This document shows positions 9,854 to 18,574 of a stretch of 64,000 nt of DNA, piece after piece. The stretch lies in the NCBI RefSeq assembly GCF_016234775.1, contig NZ_JACRAH010000051.1:55240-119239 (forward strand), in the 5' to 3' direction. Both the position numbers and the translations under genes were made by a program. Numbering within the stretch: the stretch's first letter is position 1; each line of letters opens with the position of its first letter. Under the pieces are notes generated by a model. That model was not told the origin of the DNA and made no database searches. It saw only the letters and a list, made by a program, of their open reading frames with translations. Source of the stretch: Aquabacterium sp. GTDB taxonomy: Bacteria > Pseudomonadota > Gammaproteobacteria > Burkholderiales > Burkholderiaceae_C.

Positions 9854-10675
9854 ATGGACATGCTCAGTGCAAGGCACTTGGTGGGAGCGCCGCAAGGGCT
9901 TCCCCATTACGTACCGCAGGCGCAGGAATGCGCTTTGTTCGAGCACGCCTGGCGTTGCCAGTTGCCCCTGCTGATCAAGGGGCCGACGGGTTGTGGCAAG
10001 ACCCGTTTTGTGGAACACATGGCCGCCCGCCTTGGGCGGCCTCTGATTACCGTGTCCTGTCACGATGACCTGAGTGCTGCCGATCTGGTTGGCAGGCACC
10101 TCATCGGGCAGGGCAGTACCATCTGGCAGGATGGGCCGCTGGCGCGTGCTGTGCGTGAGGGCGCCATCTGCTATCTTGACGAAGTGGTAGAGGCCCGCAA
10201 GGACACGACCGTTGTCATGCATCCACTGGCCGATGACCGGCGCGTGTTGCCCATTGAGCGCACCGGAGAGTTGTTGATTGCACCGCCGGAGTTCATGCTC
10301 GTGGTCTCCTACAACCCCGGCTACCAGAATCTGCTCAAGGCGCTCAAGCCCAGTACCCGCCAGCGTTTCGTGGCCCTCACGTTTGAGTATCCGCAGGCTG
10401 GTGTCGAACAAGACATTGTGCGCAGTGAGTCAGGTGTGAATGCCGACGTGGCTGCAGGGTTGGTGCGCCTGGCGCATGCATTGCGCCGCGTCACCGATCA
10501 TGATCTGGAGGAGACGGCCAGCACCCGCTTGCTGGTGATGGCTGCGCGGCTGATCGGTGCTGGCATGAATGTGAATACTGCCTGCCGTGCTGCGGTCGTG
10601 GACGCGCTGACCGACGATGTCGATACCGCCGCAGCGTTGATGGAGATCGTACGTGGTGTCTTTGACAGCCCCTGA
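9854..10675 (+). CDS. norQ: MoxR-type AAA+ ATPase for NO reductase activation
   Basis: NorQ/CbbQ family ATPase of 273 residues. Walker A is GPTGCGKT near residue 44. Walker B is AICYLDEVVEARKD near 110, and the sensor region SYNPGYQN follows. With NorD it is needed for insertion of the non-heme iron in NorB. It begins 32 bp after norB. Its 3' end overlaps the next gene by 23 bp. Confidence 0.95.
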   Translation: MDMLSARHLVGAPQGLPHYVPQAQECALFEHAWRCQLPLLIKGPTGCGKTRFVEHMAARLGRPLITVSCHDDLSAADLVGRHLIGQGSTIWQDGPLARAVREGAICYLDEVVEARKDTTVVMHPLADDRRVLPIERTGELLIAPPEFMLVVSYNPGYQNLLKALKPSTRQRFVALTFEYPQAGVEQDIVRSESGVNADVAAGLVRLAHALRRVTDHDLEETASTRLLVMAARLIGAGMNVNTACRAAVVDALTDDVDTAAALMEIVRGVFDSP

Positions 10676-11651
10676 CCTGCAAAGCCGGCGTTTGCGTTGG
10701 CAGGTGGGGTTCTTTGTGGTCTTCTTGCTGGCGCCGGTACTCAACCTGTTCCGGTTTGATCTGACAGAGACGCAACTGTGGGTGCTGGGATTCAAGTGGT
10801 CCTTGGGTATCGATGCCCTGATGAAGGGGCAGATCACCGCGACCCAGGCAGGCTTGGAGTTGCTGGTGCGCGGTTTGTTGCCTATCGTCTTGGTTGTCGG
10901 CACGTTCTTGACCGTGGCCTGGAAGTTCGGGCGCTTGTATTGCGGCTGGCTGTGCCCACACTTCTCTGCCGTCGAACTTCTCAATCAGACCTTGCACCGG
11001 GCCATGGGCAAGTTCAGCCTGTGGGACAAACATGTGAGCCGACGCCGAGATGGTCGCGGAGAACTGGTCCCGCCCCGCAAAGCCTGGTGGCCTGTCTTTT
11101 TGGTGTTGAGTGTGGCGTTGGGCTTTACCTGGGCGATCACGCTTCTGAGCTATTTGTTGCCACCCGTGCGGATCTGGTCTCATCTGTTTCAGGGCACATT
11201 GACGGCGGTAGAAGCCCGCTTCCTGTGGATCGGTACCGCCGCGTTCACCGCCGAGTTTGTGCTGGCCCGTCACCTGTTTTGCCGTTTTGGTTGTGCGGTC
11301 GGCCTGTTCCAGAGCCTGGTTTGGATGGCCAACCCTAAAGGGATGGTCGTGGCGTTCAAGCGCGAACGTGCCAGGGAATGCCGAACCTGCGATGCACCAA
11401 TCGGATCGGCCTGTGACAATGCCTGCCCCATGCGACTGCACCCACGCGACATCAAGCGCATGATGTTTTCATGCGTGCAGTGCGGACAGTGCCTCAGTCA
11501 GTGCGATCGTTCCCAAGGCCTGCAGGATCGAACCCCCGTGCTGAGCTGGGCAGTGGGCGTGGACGCGGTGAGAGAAACCTTGCGACAGAAAAAGGCCGAA
11601 CAGGCTCAGCAAGCCTTGCAGGGTGAGTCGGTGTCGAAGGAGGCCCGCTGA
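10653..11651 (+). CDS. Membrane 4Fe-4S protein (NapH/NosR/CcoG-like) inside the nor operon
   Basis: Protein of 332 residues with about four to five transmembrane helices. It has two CxxxC pairs facing the membrane domain (CGWLCP near 91 and CRFGCAVGLF near 210), then a soluble ferredoxin-like domain with CRTC...CDNACP and CVQCGQCLSQC (about 245-290). This layout matches the NapH/NosR-C/CcoG family, which moves electrons to periplasmic or membrane metal centres. It starts with GTG overlapping norQ and its stop overlaps the norD start (TGATG), so it is made together with NorQ and NorD. A role in NorBC maturation or electron supply is inferred from this coupling. No gene symbol can be given safely. 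Confidence 0.85.
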   Translation: MVSLTAPDLQSRRLRWQVGFFVVFLLAPVLNLFRFDLTETQLWVLGFKWSLGIDALMKGQITATQAGLELLVRGLLPIVLVVGTFLTVAWKFGRLYCGWLCPHFSAVELLNQTLHRAMGKFSLWDKHVSRRRDGRGELVPPRKAWWPVFLVLSVALGFTWAITLLSYLLPPVRIWSHLFQGTLTAVEARFLWIGTAAFTAEFVLARHLFCRFGCAVGLFQSLVWMANPKGMVVAFKRERARECRTCDAPIGSACDNACPMRLHPRDIKRMMFSCVQCGQCLSQCDRSQGLQDRTPVLSWAVGVDAVRETLRQKKAEQAQQALQGESVSKEAR

Positions 11652-13537
11652 TGGAAGAATGGGTTGGCCAATGGTGGCACCGCATTGTGACGAGATTGGC
11701 GGATCGGCAGTATCCGCAGGCAGCGGTGCGGCTCGAAGACATGAATACCCAGTTGGGGGTGATCTTTCGCGCCATGGGGGGATTGCCTCAGTGGCGCCTG
11801 GCATCAGCGTCTGAGCGACTTCACGGTGGTTCGCGCACGCTCATGCAGAAGATTGCAGGGGGCGGTCAACGCTTTGCGACGCCCGTGCTGGACGCTGAGA
11901 CTTTGGCTTTGCCCCCCGTGCTGGCCCTGTTCGACAAGCTGGAGTTGAATCGAGATCTGTACCTGTGGCTGGCGGGGCAGGGCGCGATGCGTCTGCAATG
12001 GCTGGCGGGGGGCGAGTTGGCTGAGCGAGGATGGGTGGAGGGCAATCTCCAGGCCACGCGAGCTTTGTTGATGCACTATCCAGGTTGGCAATCGCGATAT
12101 CGCCGTTTGCTTGAAGCGCATTTGTTGCAACGGCCAGATGTGGCTGGCCTCAAGGGCCGACAGGCTCAAGCGGAGCAACTTGTGCAGCAGGCCTTGCGCC
12201 GCTCGCTGGTCGGGCAGTGGGCGTTGCCCGCGGGCGCGCAGGATGTTGGTAGCGATGAAGTCCACCCCGTGACACTGTGGGTGGACGTGTCCGCTTCCCA
12301 GGTTCGCATGCTGTCGCCAGCACGCCAGGAGCTCAATCGTGAAAGTGGTGGGGAAGAACAGGCGCCCAAGCCAAAGGATGGCGCCCGCAGGCGTGCCCGG
12401 CAAACTGATGCCACGAACGACAAGCATGGCTTGATGATGTTCTTCCGCGCCGAGTCGCTGCTGTCGTGGACGGAGTTCGTGCGTGTCAACCGGCAGACGG
12501 ACGAAGACGAACTGGACGATGCCAGTCAGGTCGCCAATGACATGGATGTTTTGTCACTGGCGCCAGGCGGGCAGACTTTGGCTTCGCGTGTTCGCTTCGA
12601 CTTGGATCTGCCTAGCTCGGCCGCCGATGACGTGGTGATCGCACAAGGTATCAAGTTGCCAGAGTGGGATCACCGCAAGGCGAGCCTCTTGCCGCAACAT
12701 TGTTCGGTGCAGGTGCTGCTGCCGACTGTGGTTGAACCCTGGCAGGTTCCGGCGTCCTTGCGCACAACGGCCTCACGCATGCGCCGCCGGCTGGAGAGCC
12801 TGCGAGCCTTGCCTCGATGGCAGGCGGGTTACACCAGTGGCGAACGGCTCGACATGGATGCCTGGGTGCGTTGGCAGACCGAATGCCGTGGCGATGACGG
12901 GACGTTGGCCATCATGAGCGAACCCCGAGTTTTTGCCCGGCCTCAACGCAGTGAGCGCAGTCTAGCGACCTTGCTGTTGGCGGATTTGTCACTGTCCACC
13001 GATGCGTGGGCTTCGCAAGATGCGCGCGTCATCGATGTCATACGAGAGGCCTTGTATGTTTTCGGGCAGGCCATGGAGGGCCTGGGCGATCCATTCGAGA
13101 TGCTGGGTTTCAGTTCGGTGAAGCGCCACAATGTGCGTGTACACGCACTCAAACGTTTTGACGAATCCTGGAGTGCGCTCACGCGTGATCGGGTTGGTGC
13201 GATCAAACCCGGCTATTACACGCGCATGGGCGCTGCCATTCGCTATGCCACCAGGGAGTTGTCCATAAGGCCGGAGAAGCAAAGACTGTTGCTGTTGCTC
13301 ACCGACGGAAAGCCCAATGATCTGGATCACTATGAAGGGCGATTCGGCCTGGAGGACACGCGTCACGCCGTGCAAGCAGCGAAGTCGGCCGGCTTGCATC
13401 CCTTCTGCATCACGATTGACGAAGAGGCCTCAGATTACCTGCCGTATCTGTTCGGGCAGCATGGCTATGCGCTGGTGCACAAGCCGAAAGAACTGGTGTC
13501 GCGTCTGACACAGATCGTCGGTCAGCTTTCCGCCTGA
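11651..13537 (+). CDS. norD: NO reductase activation protein with VWA domain
   Basis: NorD, 628 residues, partner of NorQ in activating NO reductase. The C-terminal von Willebrand A domain (about 430-625) has the MIDAS start DLSLSTDAW (D-x-S-x-S), a second MIDAS element in YYTRMGAAIRYA, and LLLLTDGKPNDLDHYEG. The middle part contains a charged low-complexity stretch. The start codon overlaps the preceding stop. Its end overlaps the convergent hemerythrin gene by 16 bp. Confidence 0.95.
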   Translation: MEEWVGQWWHRIVTRLADRQYPQAAVRLEDMNTQLGVIFRAMGGLPQWRLASASERLHGGSRTLMQKIAGGGQRFATPVLDAETLALPPVLALFDKLELNRDLYLWLAGQGAMRLQWLAGGELAERGWVEGNLQATRALLMHYPGWQSRYRRLLEAHLLQRPDVAGLKGRQAQAEQLVQQALRRSLVGQWALPAGAQDVGSDEVHPVTLWVDVSASQVRMLSPARQELNRESGGEEQAPKPKDGARRRARQTDATNDKHGLMMFFRAESLLSWTEFVRVNRQTDEDELDDASQVANDMDVLSLAPGGQTLASRVRFDLDLPSSAADDVVIAQGIKLPEWDHRKASLLPQHCSVQVLLPTVVEPWQVPASLRTTASRMRRRLESLRALPRWQAGYTSGERLDMDAWVRWQTECRGDDGTLAIMSEPRVFARPQRSERSLATLLLADLSLSTDAWASQDARVIDVIREALYVFGQAMEGLGDPFEMLGFSSVKRHNVRVHALKRFDESWSALTRDRVGAIKPGYYTRMGAAIRYATRELSIRPEKQRLLLLLTDGKPNDLDHYEGRFGLEDTRHAVQAAKSAGLHPFCITIDEEASDYLPYLFGQHGYALVHKPKELVSRLTQIVGQLSA

Positions 13538-13950
13538 TGCCGGGCGCTGCGCACGCTGCCCTCCAGATAGTTGCGCAACTCGCGATCAGACCGCCTGATG
13601 TGGAGCGACAGCCAATCGCGAAGCAAGGCGGAGAGTTGAGCAGCCGTGGTGATGCTGCCATGTTCGTACTTTGTTTGCAGAGATTCGAGATCGGCAACAA
13701 ATTTCCCGTGACCGCGCTGATGCCCCTCAAGATGAGGGAACCCAACCGATGCCATCACCTGCTCTTCTCGCCGTAGATGCTCGTGGGTGTATTGCGACAG
13801 CCTGTCCAGGATGTCGCCCACCACCTCGTGTCCACAGCCCCGGCTGGTAGCAGTGTGTAACTCATTGACCAGGTCGATCAGATGGCGATGATCCTGATCA
13901 ATGGGGCCGCGATCGATGACCAGGTCATCCGCCCATTCGAAGTAAGCCAT
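13522..13950 (-). CDS. Bacteriohemerythrin
   Basis: Di-iron protein of 142 residues that reversibly binds O2 (and may bind NO). All seven canonical iron ligands are present: His21, His58, Glu62, His77, His81, His117 and Asp122 (in DQDH, HEHLRREE, HLEGHQRGH and LHIRRSD). It lies 12 bp after the MCP gene on the same strand, so both are probably one transcript, and it converges with norD. A role in oxygen or NO sensing or buffering is inferred from location. Confidence 0.93.
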   Translation of the reverse strand: MAYFEWADDLVIDRGPIDQDHRHLIDLVNELHTATSRGCGHEVVGDILDRLSQYTHEHLRREEQVMASVGFPHLEGHQRGHGKFVADLESLQTKYEHGSITTAAQLSALLRDWLSLHIRRSDRELRNYLEGSVRSARHQAES

Positions 13951-13962
13951 GGTTGAGGCCTT

Positions 13963-15534
13963 TCAGGCTGCCAGCAAAGTGGCGGATTCGTCGAGCTTGA
14001 AGACATCCACGGAAGCAACCAGTGACTTGGCCTGATGCTCCAGGGATTGCGCCGCCGCTGCAGCCTGTTCGACCAGGGCAGCATTGCCTTGCGTGACTTG
14101 GTCCATTTGTCCCATGGCCTGGCTGATCTGGCTGATGCCGGCTGATTGCTCCTTGGCCGCGCTCGTCAGGTCGCCCATGATGTCGGCCACCCGGCGCACG
14201 CTCACGACAATTTCGTCCATGGTGCTACCCGCCTGCTCCACCAGCTTGCAGCCTTCTGAAACGTTGCCAACGGAGTGGTTGATCAAATCCTTGATTTCCT
14301 TGGCAGCGCTGGCAGAGCGACCAGCCAGGCTGCGAACCTCGGAAGCCACGACCGCAAACCCTCGACCTTGTTCACCGGCCCGGGCTGCTTCCACTGCAGC
14401 ATTGAGCGCCAGGATATTGGTCTGAAACGCGATGCCGTCGATGATGCCGATGATGTCAGCGATCTTGCGTGACGACTCGTTGATCGCATCCATGGTCTGA
14501 ACGACCTGGGCGACCACATCGCCGCCCTTGAGTGCGACGTCTGCGGCGGACCCAGCGATCTGGTTGGCGTATCGGCCGCTATCGAGGTTTTGCTGAACCG
14601 TGGCGGTGAGTTGCTCCAGAGAGGCGGCGATTTCCTGCAACGAACTGGCCTGCTCTTCGGTGCGCTGAGACAAGTCCATGTTGCCTGATGCGATTTCGCT
14701 TGTGGCGGTCGAGATGGAGCCCGACCCTGTCCTGACGTGACGGACGATCTGAACCAGACTGCCATTCATGCTCTGCAGTGCCTGGAGCAGTCTGGCCAGT
14801 TCATCGTGACCTTGCACGTCGATGTGGGTGCTCAAGTCTCCCGCCGCGACGCGCTGTGCCAGCAACACGGCTTGATCCAAGGGCCTGGTGATGGACCGGC
14901 TGATCAATTGTGCCGCGGCCACGCCGGCCATCAGGCCAGTGAGCGCCAACAGCATCATCAGCATTTGTGCCTGTTGAATCTTGCCCTGAACGAGCTGACT
15001 GCTTTCGCTCACGATCTGCTTTTGCAGATCGGACAATGCAGTGATGGGGGCCTGCAGCGCATCGATGGCCTCCAACGTCTCGCTGTTCATGAGTTCCGTG
15101 GCTTGCGCTCGCTGTCCGTTGGCGACCAACATTCTTACCTTGCTGAAGGATGCAACGAACTGACGGCGCTTGTCCTTGATGTCCTTGAGCAAGGCTCGCC
15201 CATCTGTTCTGTAGACCAATTTGTCCAACCTGGCCATGGCACCATCGATCAGGGCCTTGTTCTGATCGATGCGCTGGTTGATATCGGCCAAGCGCGAAGG
15301 TTGATCCGTGATGAGCAGTGCCATGGTCAGGCGGGCATTGGTGCGTGTCGTGGCGTTGATGAAGTTGGCCGCCTCCGCCTTTTGCCAGTCCTGCTCAATG
15401 ATGCGTTGATTGATCTGGCCGATGCTGTTGAACTGCCAGGCCGCGAACAAGGTGGCCAGGGTTAACATGGCCAGCAACAATCCAAATCCGATGGCAAGTC
15501 TTTGCCCGATGCGCAGGGAGATGCGTTTCACCAT
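13963..15534 (-). CDS. Methyl-accepting chemotaxis protein
   Basis: Class I chemoreceptor of 523 residues. TM1 is at about 12-32, a four-helix-bundle periplasmic sensor covers 35-190, and TM2 is at about 192-212. A HAMP domain and a cytoplasmic signalling hairpin follow, with the highly conserved tip EAARAGEQGRGFAVVASEV. No C-terminal CheR-binding pentapeptide is visible. It is paired with bacteriohemerythrin downstream, suggesting that the ligand is linked to redox, oxygen or NO. The true ligand cannot be read from the sequence. Confidence 0.94.
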   Translation of the reverse strand: MVKRISLRIGQRLAIGFGLLLAMLTLATLFAAWQFNSIGQINQRIIEQDWQKAEAANFINATTRTNARLTMALLITDQPSRLADINQRIDQNKALIDGAMARLDKLVYRTDGRALLKDIKDKRRQFVASFSKVRMLVANGQRAQATELMNSETLEAIDALQAPITALSDLQKQIVSESSQLVQGKIQQAQMLMMLLALTGLMAGVAAAQLISRSITRPLDQAVLLAQRVAAGDLSTHIDVQGHDELARLLQALQSMNGSLVQIVRHVRTGSGSISTATSEIASGNMDLSQRTEEQASSLQEIAASLEQLTATVQQNLDSGRYANQIAGSAADVALKGGDVVAQVVQTMDAINESSRKIADIIGIIDGIAFQTNILALNAAVEAARAGEQGRGFAVVASEVRSLAGRSASAAKEIKDLINHSVGNVSEGCKLVEQAGSTMDEIVVSVRRVADIMGDLTSAAKEQSAGISQISQAMGQMDQVTQGNAALVEQAAAAAQSLEHQAKSLVASVDVFKLDESATLLAA

Positions 15535-15704
15535 TCACCTCTTGAAGTGATAAGTGGGGCCTCTCCTGAAAGCGCGCTCATATCGGCACGTTGCTGAACG
15601 CATATTCGGCTCACTTCGGCTGTATGTGATGGCGTTCAATGGCAGTACGTCACACAAGGCTTGGACGAGGGGGCTTGTAGTTGATGTGGCTCAAGCCGAT
15701 TGGA

Positions 15705-16100
15705 TCAGCTGTCGTCGGTGTCGACTGCTTGCAATTGTCGCGTCAGATCTTGTAGCAGGTCGCGTGCTTGATTTGGGTCAAAATCGGTGCGGTAGGCCTT
15801 GCGCACGCCCAACGTGGCAAGCTGAACATGGAGTTGGGTGGCGATGCCAAGTTGAGTGAGAGAAGCCTTGGCGCAACTCAATGCGCATCCATCTATGGCC
15901 ACAATTTTGCGGCCGCAACTGGCTGCAGCTTCAGCTTTTCTGATCAGGCTGGGTACACGTCCACCGATGCCCGCGATGCAGGACATTTCCGCGATGCCAT
16001 CTCGGTCCAGGCGCACGGCCAGGTGGTTGGCGAGTTGCGCTGCGTTTGAGCAGCCGGAGCAGGCGTAGACCAGGGCTTGATGATCGGTGTTCCTCGGCAT
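15705..16100 (-). CDS. DGC-domain putative zinc-binding protein
   Basis: Small cytoplasmic protein of 131 residues matching the DGC family (PF08859). Conserved cysteines are in ACSGCS (Cys14, Cys17), MSCIAG (Cys41), and IDGCALSC (DGC at 70-72, Cys76), which probably bind zinc or another metal. Function of the family is unknown. It is the third gene of the operon DUF59 / NnrS-like / DGC and is 10 bp after the NnrS-like gene. Confidence 0.8.
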   Translation of the reverse strand: MPRNTDHQALVYACSGCSNAAQLANHLAVRLDRDGIAEMSCIAGIGGRVPSLIRKAEAAASCGRKIVAIDGCALSCAKASLTQLGIATQLHVQLATLGVRKAYRTDFDPNQARDLLQDLTRQLQAVDTDDS

Positions 16101-16110
16101 GGCTACCCCC

Positions 16111-17244
16111 TTAGTGACGCAGTCTGTTGGTGCGACGCCTGTCTGGGCGCTGCTCTGGATGGCGACGTCGCCACGACCATATGGCGCTGACGACGGTCAA
16201 GGCAAAAGCGAGGATGGCGAGCGCATTGAGCATGCCGCCGTGTGCTTGCCAGATGGCGTTTGCATGGCCTGGTGCCAGCCTCACGAATAGAGAGAAGTGC
16301 AGAAGGGCAAGCGGCAGGTAAAAGCGGGCGTCCACATGCAGCTTGATGCCGGCCACAGAAGGCAGAATCACGGGCGCATGCCCCATGATCATGCTCATGA
16401 TGAAACCGAGGGCCAGCGCATGCAGCGCCGCATCGCGTGTGGATTGCCCCATGCCCAAGGCCACCCAGCACAGGCCGGACACGCCCAGCCAGGCGTAGCC
16501 TGTCAACAGGCATGCGGCCATGTAGCGGCTCAAGCCAGGCGCCTTGACGGTATGGCGGGCGATGTCAAATCGGATGAGCCACAGGGCCAGGGCAAGCAGG
16601 CCTGTCCCAAACAAGACGCAGCCGATGCTGTCGTGCCACTCGATGACGACGGTGCCTGCAAGCACGATGGCGAGGGCCGATCCCAGCAAGGGCAGTGAGA
16701 AAGCGTGAGGTCGTGTCAGTCGGGCCATCTCCAGGCGTTCTGCTGCAATCGTGAACACCAGGAACGCGAACCAGGCGGTCAATGTGGCGTTGTGCAGGCC
16801 GTGTAGCATGAAGCGCACATTTCCAGCCAGCCACAACAATGCGGACAACACAAGCAGATAGGTGTGGACGGTGGCTTGCCGGCCAACGATGAACACGTTG
16901 ACCATCACGAACACCAGGGCGGCCAGAACAAAGAGCCACAGGCTGATGCCAGCGTGGCCCGTGGTCAGGAATAGCCCGCCAAGTGCCGACGAAATGGGCG
17001 CGAGAAATGTCCAAGGCGCATGGATGGCCGTGGCGCGCTCAACGCCGATGACGGTGCCCAGAAAGCCGCAGATCATGAGGGCTGCGTGCTGGCTGGCCGT
17101 GGTGATGACCCATTCGGATGGGATGGCTTGGAAGACGGGTACGCCGGCACGCAACAGTCCGCCCACGACCCCGGACAGCAGGCTGAAGGCAATCAGCGCG
17201 ATCAAGCTTGGCCGGAGTGCACCAGTGGCGAGAGTAAACATCAA
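16111..17244 (-). CDS. Polytopic membrane protein, NnrS-like
   Basis: Integral membrane protein of 377 residues with about 11-12 hydrophobic helices. The segment HALALGFIMSMIMGHAPVIL near residue 280 resembles the His-containing helix of NnrS-type heme/copper membrane proteins, but the overall similarity is less clear than for the gene at 20973. Other histidines in helices (ASQHAALMICGF, FMLHGLHNATL) could bind heme. It lies 9 bp after the DUF59 gene. A role in the response to NO is inferred from NnrS resemblance and proximity to dnr. It could instead be an uncharacterised family. Confidence 0.65.
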   Translation of the reverse strand: MMFTLATGALRPSLIALIAFSLLSGVVGGLLRAGVPVFQAIPSEWVITTASQHAALMICGFLGTVIGVERATAIHAPWTFLAPISSALGGLFLTTGHAGISLWLFVLAALVFVMVNVFIVGRQATVHTYLLVLSALLWLAGNVRFMLHGLHNATLTAWFAFLVFTIAAERLEMARLTRPHAFSLPLLGSALAIVLAGTVVIEWHDSIGCVLFGTGLLALALWLIRFDIARHTVKAPGLSRYMAACLLTGYAWLGVSGLCWVALGMGQSTRDAALHALALGFIMSMIMGHAPVILPSVAGIKLHVDARFYLPLALLHFSLFVRLAPGHANAIWQAHGGMLNALAILAFALTVVSAIWSWRRRHPEQRPDRRRTNRLRH

Positions 17245-17253
17245 CTCACCCGC

Positions 17254-17589
17254 TTACCAGTTCATCAGGGCGCGGGCGCGTGGGCTCATTCGCTCGGGCG
17301 TCCATGCCGGGGCCCAAACCAGTTCAACGCAGATGTCCACTTCCATGGGGAAGAGTTGCGCCAGTTCGTCGTAAACCTCGTCCACCAACATGTCGGTGAC
17401 TGGGCAGGCGGCAGACGTCATGGTCATGAGGACATGCACCTTGTCGGGCATCACGGAGATGCCATAAATCAGCCCGACATCCACAATCGACAAGGACAAT
17501 TCGGGGTCGACCACGCGGCGTAAGGCCTTGATGATCGGAGCGAGCATCGCGTCGTCGCCGCTGTAGTTGGGAATGATGGATTCGGTCAT
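17254..17589 (-). CDS. DUF59/MIP18-type metal-sulfur cluster assembly protein
   Basis: Protein of 111 residues of the SufT/PaaD/MIP18 (PF01883) family. Features are LRRVVDPELSLSIVDVGLIYG near residues 23-43 and TSAACPVTDMLVDEV with the conserved Cys near 62. Such proteins assist Fe-S cluster delivery. First gene of the minus-strand operon divergent from dnr copy 2. It may serve Fe-S or heme-iron protein repair under NO stress, but this is inference. Confidence 0.85.
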   Translation of the reverse strand: MTESIIPNYSGDDAMLAPIIKALRRVVDPELSLSIVDVGLIYGISVMPDKVHVLMTMTSAACPVTDMLVDEVYDELAQLFPMEVDICVELVWAPAWTPERMSPRARALMNW

Positions 17590-17681
17590 GAGGCTGCGAT
17601 CCCTGGTGCACTGTTGTATAGGCGCGTGAAGCGTGATGCTATGGCAATCGCGAGAGGGTCTTCACGGCTTCGCCGCGTGCC

Positions 17682-17695
17682 TTGCGGTGAGTCAA
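17682..17695. promoter_or_regulatory. Possible second Crp/Fnr-type box in the divergent region
   Basis: TTGCGGTGAGTCAA resembles the TTTGCG-N4 boxes of the dnr genes and could serve the DUF59 operon. No -10 hexamer is found at the class II distance on the minus strand, so this is weaker than the other sites. Apart from these sites and candidate promoters, I see nothing coding in 17590-17860. Confidence 0.3.
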
Positions 17696-17777
17696 ATGGC
17701 CTTGTCCACGCCTGTTCTTCTGTGACTACTCATTTCGAACGATGGCACCACATGGGTGCATCGGTCGACTGGTGGAC

Positions 17778-17820
17778 TTTGCGCTAACGCAAATCCATGA
17801 AGCAATCGTGTTTTCAGAAT
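17778..17820 (+). promoter_or_regulatory. Crp/Fnr-type box and -10 element of the second dnr-like gene
   Basis: TTTGCGCTAACGCAAA at 17778-17793 is a perfect inverted repeat around a 4-bp centre. CAGAAT at 17815-17820 is at the same distance as the CAGAAT in the first dnr promoter, consistent with a class II site and a start near 17827. The regulator may control itself or its paralogue. Confidence 0.65.
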
Positions 17821-17860
17821 CCGCGGCAGTCCGTCCTCACAGCCCTCAAGGAGTCCTCAC

Positions 17861-18559
17861 ATGCCGCCATCCAGTCTGGACATTCCTGCCTATCTGTCGA
17901 TATTGCCTTTGTTCCATGAAATGCGGCCCGCAGAGTTGGAGCGCATTGCAGCGTCAGCCGTCTTGAAGCGCTGCGAGCGAGGTGACGAGATCTTCCATGT
18001 CGGCCAGGTTTGTGATGGCTTTCATGTGGTGATGAGCGGCCAGGTCAAACTGTATGCACTGGCGCCCACCGGCCATGAAAAGGTGATTGAGCTCATCAGC
18101 CCGGGCAACACGTTTGCGGAAGCGTTGATGTTCACAGGCAAGCCATATATTGTGAATGCACAGTCTCTGACGGAAAGCTTGATCCTGACGGTCCGCAAGC
18201 AGGCCGTGATGGATGAAATCGAGCGGGATCCTCGTTTTGCCCTGCGCATGCTGGCCGGTATTTCTCGGCGCTTGCACGGTCTGGTGCAAGACGTGGAGTC
18301 CTCCGCCTTGCACTCAGGCATCCAGCGTGTGATTGGCTACCTGTTGCGCGACCAGTCCCTGGAGGACGTGGGGCCAGGGCAGATGGCCACGGTGTCCTTG
18401 CCCGTGAGCAAGGCCACGATCGCATCACTGCTGTCATTGACGCCCGAGTATTTCTCGCGTGTGTTGCGGGAACTGGAGGATGGCGGCCTCATCGCGATTG
18501 ACCGGCGGGATATTCGGATTCTGGACGTCCAGGGCCTGTCTCGCTACCACCTGCAGTGA
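17861..18559 (+). CDS. Crp/Fnr-family regulator, Dnr-like (copy 2)
   Basis: Regulator of 232 residues, same length and architecture as the copy at 7090: sensor beta-roll (about 12-128), dimerisation helix, and winged helix. The recognition helix TPEYFSRVL keeps E-x-x-S-R and is nearly identical to copy 1, so the two may share targets. No Fe-S cysteine cluster. It heads an apparent operon with ubiU (15 bp downstream), ubiV, ubiT and nnrS. CAAGGAG precedes the ATG. Expected to activate denitrification genes in response to NO; ligand and targets are not proven here. Confidence 0.9.
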   Translation: MPPSSLDIPAYLSILPLFHEMRPAELERIAASAVLKRCERGDEIFHVGQVCDGFHVVMSGQVKLYALAPTGHEKVIELISPGNTFAEALMFTGKPYIVNAQSLTESLILTVRKQAVMDEIERDPRFALRMLAGISRRLHGLVQDVESSALHSGIQRVIGYLLRDQSLEDVGPGQMATVSLPVSKATIASLLSLTPEYFSRVLRELEDGGLIAIDRRDIRILDVQGLSRYHLQ

Positions 18560-18574
18560 AGTCAAAGGTTCATC

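Noticed and set aside
15580..15587. Sigma-28-like -10 (GCCGATAT, minus strand) before the chemoreceptor gene
   Set aside because: No TAAA-type -35 at the expected 15-base distance.
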